The notes beneath the pieces were generated by a model. It was given only the letters and a program-made list of their open reading frames with translations, searched no databases and had not been told where the DNA came from. The translations under genes were made by a program, and so were the position numbers. Below are positions 14,670-22,166 of a stretch of 22,381 nucleotides of DNA, in pieces (positions within the stretch are counted from its first letter, which is position 1; every line of letters begins with the position of its first letter). Source of the stretch: Firmicutes bacterium UBA4795 (GTDB taxonomy: Bacteria > Bacillota > Desulfotomaculia > Desulfotomaculales > Nap2-2B); the NCBI GenBank assembly GCA_002402825.1, contig DHGP01000037.1:1-22381 (forward strand). Direction: 5' to 3'.

Positions 14670-14726
14670 AAGCTTGATCTCTCCCTACGTTATATATGTG
14701 TTGCCTTTAAAGCAGGGTTCATGTTT

Positions 14727-15206
14727 TTATGATAGCGGGATACACCAAGGACAATAATTATCAATTATGGTTACCGTATAATCTTTTTCCTCCCATTTAA
14801 CTTTTGCCTGCAAGGATTCACTTACCAGGCGCAAGGGAAGATAGAGCTTATTGTTTATAAGTTTAGCCGGGACATCCAGGGTGATGGGTTTATCGTTTAG
14901 ATAAGCTACCTGACGGTTAACGGTTACTTCTAAACTGATTTTATCTCTCTTTACCGTTGCAGTTTTAGTCTGGTTATTCCAGTTTACTTTTGCGTTTAAG
15001 GCTTCGACTACGGCACGCGAAGGAATTAAAACCCGTCCGTTTATCATAACTGCCTTAACCTCCTTAAGTGTTTTGCCGTTTACCATCACTTTTATTTGTT
15101 GGGCCTGGGCCGGAAGCAAAAAGGTTGCCTGAGTCACCATTAATGTGGCCATTAGGATAAAAGCCATCATTAAAGCCGGAGAACTATATTTTTTCTTTTT
15201 GACCAT
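14727..15206 (-). CDS. Secreted stalk-domain (copper amine oxidase N-like) protein
   Basis: The 159 residues begin with a basic MVKKKKY, a hydrophobic segment and a probable signal peptidase site after AQA near residue 35. The rest is two copies of a beta-strand unit: VMVNGKTLKEV with VLIPSRAVVEALNAKVNW, and VTVNRQVAYLNDKPITL with LYLPLRLVSESLQAKVKW. This is the copper_amine_oxidase_N domain of clostridial and bacilli surface proteins, often used as a stalk or wall-binding module. It is not itself an oxidase. The start ATG 15206 follows GGGGGG-rich AAATGGGGGG with proper spacing. It is divergent from the subtilase gene, sharing a 228-bp A+T-rich intergenic region. Confidence 0.85.
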   Translation of the reverse strand: MVKKKKYSSPALMMAFILMATLMVTQATFLLPAQAQQIKVMVNGKTLKEVKAVMINGRVLIPSRAVVEALNAKVNWNNQTKTATVKRDKISLEVTVNRQVAYLNDKPITLDVPAKLINNKLYLPLRLVSESLQAKVKWEEKDYTVTIIDNYCPWCIPLS

Positions 15207-15302
15207 TAAAACCCCCCATTTCTCTTAATTAACAATAATTAACAATACCTGGTTTGAATTTAGGATATACATTAAAGGATTAATTTATTATAATAAAAAC
15301 TA

Positions 15303-15319
15303 AATTACTCTGAGTAATT
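15303..15319. promoter_or_regulatory. 17-bp palindrome in a divergent promoter region
   Basis: AATTACTC-T-GAGTAATT is a perfect 8-1-8 inverted repeat midway between the divergent stalk-protein and subtilase genes. TATAAT-like hexamers lie on both sides (15321-15326 on +, 15292-15287 on -). A dimeric regulator could bind here and control both genes; this is inference. Confidence 0.4.
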
Positions 15320-15434
15320 ATATAATTAGCTACCAGCTTTTTGTCAACAATAATATTGGTATAACCGCAATGAGTGCTCCTCTGATAACTGCTTGATTAT
15401 TTTTAATTAAGACTTTTAGGTTGGGAGAGGTTAG

Positions 15435-18400
15435 ATGAAGTTAAAAAGGTGGGTACTTCTTTTTTTAGTTTTTGGAATTATACTCCTTTTGGGAACTAAA
15501 TGTTATTATAAAGAGATAAACTATAGTCCTATAAAAGATGTTAACCATAATCCTTTAAAAATCAAGGTTGAAGCTAAACTAAAAACTTTCAACGAAGATG
15601 ATGCGTTACTAAATGATACCGTAAATAAAAAGACTGGTAATTCAACATCTTTTGAAAAAAACATAACCGTAAATGTTATTGTAGCTGACGTTAAAGATAA
15701 AACAAAAGTTAGTCAGGAGGTAAAAAAGCTTGGAGGAGAAATTATAAGGGGGGAAAAGGAAAAAGGAGTAATTTTAAGGGCTAAAATATCTGAGGCGACC
15801 TTAAAAAGGTTGGCGGCTTCTTCTCAGGTGGTCCGGATTGAACCCTATATTGCGCCCCAATTTTTAAATGACCGGGCAGCGGGTATTATTGGAGCCGAGC
15901 CTTTAGCTGCTCCTGGGTTTATTTCTATTGATGGCCTGACAGGAGCAAATCAAGTGATAGGTTTGGCAGACAGCGGCCTGGGAAGAGGGAAGTGGGAAGA
16001 TTTACCGGAAGATTTAAAAAGTAAACCCGGACAAAAACCAAAGGTAGTTATGCTTAAATCGTTGGCCGGCCGGCCGCAGCCGGACGATCCGGTGGGTCAC
16101 GGGACCCACATGGCGGCAACCATTGCCGGTACCGGACTTGCTTCACAAGGCAAATTTGCGGGTCTGGCTCCTGAGGCAAGCCTTTATTTTCAAGGTATTC
16201 TTAATAAAGAGGGGGAAATTGATCCCCCGGCTGATGTTACTGCTCTTTATCTTCCTGCTTTTGAAGCCAATACCTACCTTTACGTTAATGGTTGGGGTAG
16301 TCAAAGCAATGCTTATCTATCTAATGCCGCTCAAACCGATGCTTTTATGCGCCGCCACCCTGACTTTTTAGTTATTTTTGGGGCTGGGAATAAAGGGCCC
16401 GCGGCCGGAACAATTACCGCCGAGGCAAACAGTAAAAACGCTTTAGTTATTGGAGCTACGGAAAATGTACGCCCGGCTTTTGGTTATGATAATGATAACG
16501 TTAACGAACTGGCATGTTTTTCCAGTCGGGGTCCTACCGCTGACGGGCGGTTAAAACCTGACCTGGTAGTTCCAGGAGCAGGAATTGTTTCTGTCTGTTC
16601 ACCTTTAGTATCCAGTAATTTTTCCGCCTTCCCTCAATATACCAGGCTAAGTGGGACAAGCATGGCCGCAGCCGTTGGCGGTGGGGCGGTGGCTTTGCTT
16701 CGAGAATATTTGCAAAAGGACGAAAAAATTGCCTTACCTACTGCCGCCTTACTTAAAGCCTTATTAATTAACGGAGCCGCTCATTTGGAGGTTACGGGGG
16801 CTGGTTTTGGGCGGTTGGACCTAGTTAGCACCGTGTTAGCCTTAAAAGAAAAAACCTTTCGTTATTTAGAGGAAAAAGACGGGTTGGCGGAGGGAGAAAC
16901 AAAAACCTATACTTTTGAGCTTAAGGAGAATAATGCTTCCCCAAATCGTAATCAGCGTCCCTTTAAAGCTACCCTGGCTTGGACAGACCCGCCTGGTACA
17001 CCGGGAAATAAAAAAGTATTGGTTAATGATTTAGATTTAATAGTAATAGCGCCGGACGGAAGAAAATATTTAGGCAATGGTGCCAGTCAGGGAAAAAGAG
17101 ATGAAAAAAATAATGTGGAACAGGTTTTTATTCCTGAGCCAGTACCTGGGGTGTATACTTTAATGGTAAAAGCAACGCAGGTTACGCAAAAAGGTTATAG
17201 AGGTTCTAACTTAAGACAGGATTTTGCTTTGGTTTTTGGGCAGAAATTAGCCCAAGATACGGTAAACAAAGTTGATTCGGTAGCAAAAGAAATAAAATTA
17301 ACCGGGGGAGAAACCATTTCCCTGCCTCAAGAAGGCAAAAATGCTTTAGGTAAAAAACTAACTTCCTGGGGAAGTGATTATATTTTACCAGGAGAAGAGG
17401 TATTTTGGGGAGAGGAAGGCTTGTATTTACAAGGCAAAATCTGGCGTGTTCAGGCGGCAGAAAGAATAACGCTGTCTCAAGGCCCCTTATTTTTAGAAGC
17501 TGATTCAAAAAGGTGGGAGGGTGGTTATTATTTAGCTTTGGATGCGTCTGCTCCCTTTTGGATCAACGAGGAACAAGCCAGCGAAATAAATGTCTTTCCT
17601 ACGGGAGCAGAATTATTTGCCTCCGTAAATCCCCTCACCCAGACCTTATGGTTGGCAAAAGCTTCCTTTGAAGAAGCCGAAGGCTTTATCCAGGAGGTTA
17701 ACCTGGCAAAAAATCAGTTGTTCCTTATTAACCAGAAAGAGCCTTATATTTTAGCTTCAGGGGCCGTCGTCTCGATTGTAGATACAGTACAAGAAGGCGA
17801 CCCGGCCGATTTGCCTTTTGGTTTGCCGGTAAGTGGGGAGATTGGGCAACTAGCGCCTGGCATGGCGGTAAAGCTAAAGCTTTCTCCGGCAAGTAAAGAA
17901 GTAAGCTATGTGGCCGTAAAACGAAATTTGGCCGTAGGTACACTGTTAGCCATAGATGAAAAACGCGGTAAACTTAGCTTAACGGATGGCCAAAAATACA
18001 ATCTGCTTTCTCTTCGGCTGCCAGTGTGGTTAAATGATCAAACCGTTGACTTAACTGGGTTAGCGCCGGGTGTTTTGGTGGGGCTTCTTTTAAGCGGACA
18101 GCAGGTAATTACGGTTATGGCCTATCATGAGGCGGTATATGGCCAGGTTGTTTATTTTAACCGGGAAAGCGGTAGTCTTTACCTGGTGGATGCTCAAAAT
18201 CAATTTCGCTTATTAAAAATAACCCCTGAGGCAAAAATATACCGTTGGGGCCGTTTGGTCAACTCATTTGCCTTGCAATCAGGAGATTGGGTTCGTTTAA
18301 TAAGTCAAAATGATAAAAATGAAAACCCAGATGAAAAAACAGTATCCCGCATAGATGTGGCGGAAGGGGAAAGTTTTTTACCCGGTGAATTTATTAGCTA

Positions 18401-19466
18401 TGATCAAAAAACTAAAGAAATGTCCTTTAAAATTACCGGAGAGAAACCAAACAATTCTTTAGATTTTAAAAACGGTGTTTCAAATTATGCTGGACAGGAC
18501 CGCAATATTTTTGTTAAGGGTCTGGTTACTACCCGCACTTTAATTACCAAAAATGGTTTTCCTGTTCAGGCGGAAGACTTAATAGCAGGTGAAGAAATTG
18601 AATTTACGCGGTTAAAAATTCCGGGTCAGCGTTACCAAGTATTAGCCGAAGTTAAAGCTAGTTCAAAAACGGGAATAAAGCCTCCTGTACTGCAGGCAAC
18701 TATTCGTTCGTGGGGCCAAGCGATTCAAATTTCCGGATATACCAATGCCAGCAAGCTATATCTTTATGGGCCGGGAGAAGTTAAGACCACCATTATTCCT
18801 GATTCAGAAGGACAGTTTTTAGTTATCAGGGAAAGCCCAACTATAAAAACAATTCAAATAGTTGCGGTTCAAGAGCGGGAAGGAGGAGTGACCGGGAAAT
18901 ACTTAACTGTCCCCCCAACAGGGATGTTTTTTGCCGATATAAAAGGCCACTGGGCCGAAAGGGAAATTAATATCCTCGCCGAAAAGGGTCTGCTTAACGG
19001 TTACCCTAACGGTAAATTTTTACCTAACCAACCGGTTAACCGGGCTGAGTTTACGGTAATGCTTATGCGCTACTTTCAAGAGCTAACCACCTCTTCTATT
19101 TCTACGTCCCCTAATCCTTTTGTTGACGCGCTGCCCTTATGGGCCAAAAAGGAAATATTAAGGGCCTGGCAGGCAAAGATTATTACCGGCTATCCTGACG
19201 GATATTTTTACCCCGACCGGCTGATTACCAGGTTGGAAGTTGCGGTTATTTTAGCCCGGACTAAAAACGGCTCAGCCTTAAATCTGGAAACCAAAAATTT
19301 ATCTTACCTGGACAAAAATAAAATCCCCTCCTGGGCGTTAGCCCAAGTAAGTTTTGTTACCCAAACGGGGCTGTTGCAGGGCTTTCCTAATGGTTATTTT
19401 ATTCCTTTAGCTAACCTTACCAGGGCTCAAGCGGCCGTGATTATTTTCCGGTTAGCTAAACTATAA
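15435..19466 (+). CDS. Secreted S8 subtilisin-like protease with SLH domains
   Basis: This is a 1343-residue exported protein. A signal/anchor helix occupies residues 5-22. A propeptide-like domain at ~75-140 (ITVNVIVADVKDKTKVSQEV onward) is followed by the subtilase domain. The catalytic triad is Asp179 (GLADSGLG), His222 (GHGTHMA) and Ser409 (SGTSMAAA), with oxyanion Asn319 (GAGNKGP). A P-domain-like beta-sandwich at ~485-605 (AWTDPPGTPG, LVNDLDLIVIAPDG) resembles KP-43-type proteases. A long beta-rich region of ~600-1100 follows. Three SLH repeats at ~1165-1343 (DIKGHWAEREIN; LPLWAKKEI; IPSWALAQVSF) bind secondary cell-wall polymer. It is therefore a cell-surface protease. Its stop lies 2 bp from that of the convergent anti-sigma gene. 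Confidence 0.92.
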   Translation: MKLKRWVLLFLVFGIILLLGTKCYYKEINYSPIKDVNHNPLKIKVEAKLKTFNEDDALLNDTVNKKTGNSTSFEKNITVNVIVADVKDKTKVSQEVKKLGGEIIRGEKEKGVILRAKISEATLKRLAASSQVVRIEPYIAPQFLNDRAAGIIGAEPLAAPGFISIDGLTGANQVIGLADSGLGRGKWEDLPEDLKSKPGQKPKVVMLKSLAGRPQPDDPVGHGTHMAATIAGTGLASQGKFAGLAPEASLYFQGILNKEGEIDPPADVTALYLPAFEANTYLYVNGWGSQSNAYLSNAAQTDAFMRRHPDFLVIFGAGNKGPAAGTITAEANSKNALVIGATENVRPAFGYDNDNVNELACFSSRGPTADGRLKPDLVVPGAGIVSVCSPLVSSNFSAFPQYTRLSGTSMAAAVGGGAVALLREYLQKDEKIALPTAALLKALLINGAAHLEVTGAGFGRLDLVSTVLALKEKTFRYLEEKDGLAEGETKTYTFELKENNASPNRNQRPFKATLAWTDPPGTPGNKKVLVNDLDLIVIAPDGRKYLGNGASQGKRDEKNNVEQVFIPEPVPGVYTLMVKATQVTQKGYRGSNLRQDFALVFGQKLAQDTVNKVDSVAKEIKLTGGETISLPQEGKNALGKKLTSWGSDYILPGEEVFWGEEGLYLQGKIWRVQAAERITLSQGPLFLEADSKRWEGGYYLALDASAPFWINEEQASEINVFPTGAELFASVNPLTQTLWLAKASFEEAEGFIQEVNLAKNQLFLINQKEPYILASGAVVSIVDTVQEGDPADLPFGLPVSGEIGQLAPGMAVKLKLSPASKEVSYVAVKRNLAVGTLLAIDEKRGKLSLTDGQKYNLLSLRLPVWLNDQTVDLTGLAPGVLVGLLLSGQQVITVMAYHEAVYGQVVYFNRESGSLYLVDAQNQFRLLKITPEAKIYRWGRLVNSFALQSGDWVRLISQNDKNENPDEKTVSRIDVAEGESFLPGEFISYDQKTKEMSFKITGEKPNNSLDFKNGVSNYAGQDRNIFVKGLVTTRTLITKNGFPVQAEDLIAGEEIEFTRLKIPGQRYQVLAEVKASSKTGIKPPVLQATIRSWGQAIQISGYTNASKLYLYGPGEVKTTIIPDSEGQFLVIRESPTIKTIQIVAVQEREGGVTGKYLTVPPTGMFFADIKGHWAEREINILAEKGLLNGYPNGKFLPNQPVNRAEFTVMLMRYFQELTTSSISTSPNPFVDALPLWAKKEILRAWQAKIITGYPDGYFYPDRLITRLEVAVILARTKNGSALNLETKNLSYLDKNKIPSWALAQVSFVTQTGLLQGFPNGYFIPLANLTRAQAAVIIFRLAKL

Positions 19467-19468
19467 GC

Positions 19469-20623
19469 TTACTCTTCTAGCCAGAGGATAATCGCTTGGT
19501 ACTGGGCTTCTTTGTCCCAGGTGGTAAGTTGGTTTTCCAATTCCTTTATTTGCGCTTCCAACTCTTTTACCTGGCCGTCGGTAGGGGCATTTTGCCTTTG
19601 GACAATTAAATCTTGATAACGTTGTAAGGTTTCGGCAAATCTGGCCGAAAGGTCTTTTGTTTCAATTTGTTGGTCAAAAACTTTTCCTACGGTTAATATT
19701 TGCGACGTAAATTCTTTTGCTTGGGTTGCCGGTACTTCCATTCGTAATATGCCCATCAACTTTCCATCCTTTTGTTGCTGGCCTAGATTTTGACAACTAA
19801 TCCCTGCTGCTTTAGCCAGGGCCTGCACCTTTTGTTGGGTCTGGGTAAGATTATCAACTTTTATCTTATAAAGATTGCTTTCGCTAATCCGGGGCTGATT
19901 TAAAAATGCGCGCGGTTCATACTTTATTACTGGGTTTAGGCCTTTAGCTTCCGGGATATTTACGGCCACCTTAAGGCTTTTATTATTACCGTTACTTACT
20001 TTTTTGTTAGAAACTTTGCCTGGAGCCGGCTGGCTTTTATTTAAACTGGTTTGCTCCTTAATTTCATTATTTTGGGCTTCTGGTTGTTCTCGGTTTTGAA
20101 CCCCTGGTTGATTATTGGTAGCTATGCTTATTTTTGCCGGAGCCTTTTTATTTTCTCTTAAACCTGTTTTGGGGAGAGAGGAAGATGAATCCTTTTTATT
20201 TTGGGCTACGATTTGTTTTAAGGGCCCAAAAGAATACTGGGGGTACTTTAGGGTTAAACCAAAAGAAGTTCCTATAACTAGAAAAAACAATACCGCTACA
20301 GCAAAGCTATACCTTAGGTGGCTTGCTTTTTTATTATTTAAGATACTCTTAATACCTTTGCTGATTTGGGGCCTCATGGCTTTAGAGCCTATCTTTTGGG
20401 CGGTAACTTGGGCCATTACTTTTGCGGTAAATTCCGCGGGGGCTGGTTTTTTTTCTTCAACCCGCAAAGCCGTACTTATCCTTTGTTGAAAAGAAAATTC
20501 CTTCAAGCAGGCGGGACAAGAAGACAAATGTTCTCTTAAGGACTGCTCAGTTTGGGGAGCAAGAAAACCATCTAGTAAAGCTGAAAAAATTTTTCTTGCC
20601 TTACGGCAGCTTATTATTTTCAC
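19469..20623 (-). CDS. Zinc-finger anti-sigma factor with extracytoplasmic domain
   Basis: This is a 384-residue single-pass membrane protein. The N-terminal anti-sigma domain has HLSSCPAC (His32, Cys36, Cys39) and an upstream Cys6, the zf-HC2/ZAS pattern. A membrane helix lies at ~105-125. A long, Asn/Gln/Lys-rich linker follows. A folded outer domain at ~245-384 (LYKIKVDNLTQTQQKVQALA, then LRMEVPATQAKEFTSQIL) ends in a coiled coil, like the DUF4349 sensor domain. It should hold the partner sigma factor inactive until a surface signal releases it. GTG 20623 lies inside the sigma gene, a 23-bp overlap that indicates coupled synthesis. Confidence 0.85.
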   Translation of the reverse strand: MKIISCRKARKIFSALLDGFLAPQTEQSLREHLSSCPACLKEFSFQQRISTALRVEEKKPAPAEFTAKVMAQVTAQKIGSKAMRPQISKGIKSILNNKKASHLRYSFAVAVLFFLVIGTSFGLTLKYPQYSFGPLKQIVAQNKKDSSSSLPKTGLRENKKAPAKISIATNNQPGVQNREQPEAQNNEIKEQTSLNKSQPAPGKVSNKKVSNGNNKSLKVAVNIPEAKGLNPVIKYEPRAFLNQPRISESNLYKIKVDNLTQTQQKVQALAKAAGISCQNLGQQQKDGKLMGILRMEVPATQAKEFTSQILTVGKVFDQQIETKDLSARFAETLQRYQDLIVQRQNAPTDGQVKELEAQIKELENQLTTWDKEAQYQAIILWLEE

Positions 20624-21209
20624 TTGCCTCTTTCCCCCTATTATTAGTTAAATCCCTTAGTTTTTTTTGTAAACTTTGGCGGGCTCTATTTAACCGGGAC
20701 CGCACCGTACCAACCGAGCAATTTAAGATATTGGCTATTTCAGTATAACTGTACCCTTCCACTTCCCGCAAAATTAAAACGGTCTGATGGGCAGGAGAAA
20801 GGTTTTTTAGCTCCTCTTTTACCTGCTGTCTAAATTCTTTTTGCACGGTTATTTCCTCTGGACCGTCGTTGGAATCTGGTAATAACCGCATCATTTTTCC
20901 CTCTTCTGTTCCCAGTGGCGCATCAAGGTTAAAGACCGGTTTTATTTTTTTCTTATGGTGGTTATTCAACCAAAGATTAACCGTTATCCGGTGTAACCAC
21001 GTTCCAAAGTCCGCCTCGCCGCGAAAATTTTTTATGGCCAGGTAAGCCTGAAGAAAAACTTCTTGGGCTAAATCTTGCGCGTCAATCAGACTTTCTGTTA
21101 AACTATAACTAAGACCGTAAACTTTATCTTGGTATAATACAACCAGTTCAGCAAAGGCGTCCTGGTCCCCCTGCTTTGCTTGGTCAATTAAACTTTTTAT
21201 TTTTTCCAC
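20601..21209 (-). CDS. ECF-type RNA polymerase sigma factor
   Basis: The factor contains sigma region 2 (LAQEVFLQAYLAIKNF, FGTWLHRITVNLWLN) and region 4 (AHQTVLILREVEGYSYTEIA, then GTVRSRLNRARQSL), the SigW-like ECF layout. From GTG 21209 it has 202 residues; AGGAG lies 10 bases upstream (21224-21220). The open frame extends to a TTG at 21263, but that codon would lie inside the -10 element of the probable autoregulatory promoter, so the shorter start is preferred. It overlaps the anti-sigma gene by 23 bp. The pair forms a standard surface-stress switch; targets are not evident, though the convergent SLH protease is an attractive functional neighbour. Confidence 0.9.
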   Translation of the reverse strand: MEKIKSLIDQAKQGDQDAFAELVVLYQDKVYGLSYSLTESLIDAQDLAQEVFLQAYLAIKNFRGEADFGTWLHRITVNLWLNNHHKKKIKPVFNLDAPLGTEEGKMMRLLPDSNDGPEEITVQKEFRQQVKEELKNLSPAHQTVLILREVEGYSYTEIANILNCSVGTVRSRLNRARQSLQKKLRDLTNNRGKEASENNKLP

Positions 21210-21255
21210 AGGATGTGCACTCCTGTTGGGCACGGAAATAAACCCGCTTAAATAT

Positions 21256-21283
21256 TTAGACAAATATTTCGCTAAAAAGTTCC
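21256..21283 (-). promoter_or_regulatory. Probable ECF-type autoregulatory promoter
   Basis: On the minus strand GGAAC (21283-21279), a 16-base spacer starting TTTTTAGCG, and TGTCTAA (21262-21256) match the ECF -35 (AAC motif with T-run) and -10 (CGTCTAA-like) pattern. Transcription would begin near 21250, leaving ~40 bases before GTG 21209. Confidence 0.6.
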
Positions 21284-21494
21284 TTAAATAAAGGGTTTTT
21301 TAGGCCATTTAAAAAATTTTTTTAATTATTCAACCATTAGCCTTCATCCTTCATTTTCCTGCTGCAGGCTGATTGTTGAGATATTGGTAGCTAAATGTCG
21401 CTTAGTTGCTTTCTTTAATAATAACATTTTATTTTGCTTCTTTTCAATGGGCAAATAAAGGGTAAGAGGGGGGGGTAGTTTTTATTAAAATTTA
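21284..21494. other. Intergenic region without a gene
   Basis: The sequence between the ECF promoter and the rpmG promoter is A+T-rich with homopolymer runs (AAAAAATTTTTTT near 21310 and GGGGGG near 21471). Apart from the two-copy heptamer and CTGCAG-centred CCTGCTGCAGGCTG near 21359, I see no gene or RNA structure. Confidence 0.5.
21341..21354 (+). repeat. Short heptanucleotide tandem repeat
   Basis: Two exact copies of CCTTCAT, followed by a degenerate third (TTTCCTG), lie in the intergenic region between the sigma gene and rpmG. The period is the same as in the pth repeat. Confidence 0.5.
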
Positions 21495-21523
21495 TTGACA
21501 CTACTTATTTATTATGATAACCT
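21495..21523 (+). promoter_or_regulatory. SigA-type promoter of rpmG-secE-nusG
   Basis: A perfect TTGACA (21495-21500), a 17-base spacer and TAACCT (21518-21523) preceded by TGA form a vegetative promoter with an extended -10. The leader before GTG 21598 is about 70 bases. Confidence 0.65.
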
Positions 21524-21597
21524 TTACAACATTGTGGCAAAGTGATATTTTAAATTTAAGATGGTTTAAGACCTAAAGCAACAGGAGGATAAAGACT

Positions 21598-21747
21598 GTG
21601 CGCGTTAAGGTAACCTTAGCTTGTAACGAATGTAAGCACCGTAATTATATTACCAGCAAAAATAAAAAAAATGACCCTAACCGAATAGAAATGAAGAAAT
21701 ACTGTAAGTTTTGCCATACTCATACTTTGCATAAAGAAACAAGGTAG
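21598..21747 (+). CDS. rpmG: 50S ribosomal protein L33
   Basis: This 49-residue gene starts at GTG 21598 with AGGAGG (21582-21587) upstream. The sequence MRVKVTLACNECKHRNYITS, the KNKKNDPNRIEMKKYC stretch and the final HTLHKETR are typical of L33. Both zinc-binding pairs are present (Cys9/Cys12 and Cys36/Cys39), so this is the zinc-containing (C+) form. L33 sits near the E site of the large ribosomal subunit. Its position directly before secE and nusG is the standard bacterial arrangement; no tRNA-Trp gene lies between rpmG and secE here. Confidence 0.95.
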   Translation: MRVKVTLACNECKHRNYITSKNKKNDPNRIEMKKYCKFCHTHTLHKETR

Positions 21748-21801
21748 TGGTAAATGAAAGCCTAGGGAAAAACCTTTAGCAATTTTTAGGGGTGTGAAAT
21801 T

Positions 21802-22125
21802 ATGAAAAACCAGGCTAAAAGGACCAAAGAAAAAAATCAGTCGTCTAAAAATTATTTACCTAAAACAGGGCAAAAAAATGTGGTACCCCTTAAAAAACTG
21901 GAAAAAAAACAGGCGATAGCAAGAAAAGAGCGTTCAAAATATCTTGAAAAAACAAAAGATTTTTTACGCGGCGTTAATAATGAATTAAAAAAAGTACACT
22001 GGCTTACCCGTCGGGAGGTGGCTATATATACCGGGGTAGTATTGGTGGCCGTAGTAGTCGTTGGCGCCCTTATTTGGCTTTTTGATTCGCTTTTAAGTTT
22101 TTTGCTTCAGTTAATCATAAAATAA
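21802..22125 (+). CDS. secE: Preprotein translocase subunit SecE
   Basis: SecE clamps SecY in the protein-export channel. Of its 107 residues, the conserved part is at ~48-107. It has the amphipathic FLRGVNNELKKVHWLTRREV (E-x-KKVxWPxxxE-type motif, with Leu where Pro is common) and one membrane helix at ~74-100 (IYTGVVLVAVVVVGALIWLF). The first ~47 residues are a Lys/Gln/Asn-rich extension that is longer than in minimal SecE proteins (~60 residues) and probably disordered. ATG 21802 has AGGGGTG 7 bases upstream. It lies 54 bp after rpmG and 41 bp before nusG. Confidence 0.93.
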   Translation: MKNQAKRTKEKNQSSKNYLPKTGQKNVVPLKKLEKKQAIARKERSKYLEKTKDFLRGVNNELKKVHWLTRREVAIYTGVVLVAVVVVGALIWLFDSLLSFLLQLIIK

Positions 22126-22132
22126 GTCTTAT

Positions 22133-22160
22133 GGAGGTGGGGACCTAATTTCAAGGTCTC
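22133..22160 (+). promoter_or_regulatory. Shine-Dalgarno plus hairpin upstream of nusG
   Basis: GGAGG (22133-22137) lies 29 bases before the nusG ATG, too far for direct use. Between them GGGACCU (22140-22146) can pair with AGGUCUC (22154-22160) around a 7-base loop, with one G-U pair. Folding leaves about 8 bases between GGAGG and ATG 22167. A weak AAGGT (22153-22157) inside the stem is the alternative ribosome site. Confidence 0.45.
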
Positions 22161-22166
22161 TTATTT

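Noticed and set aside
21210..21263. Sigma factor start at TTG 21263
   Set aside because: The codon lies inside a probable ECF -10 element and lacks a good ribosome binding site, whereas GTG 21209 has AGGAG upstream.
21748..21801. tRNA-Trp between rpmG and secE
   Set aside because: This tRNA often lies in the interval in other bacteria, but the 54 bases here cannot form a tRNA and contain no CCA anticodon arm.
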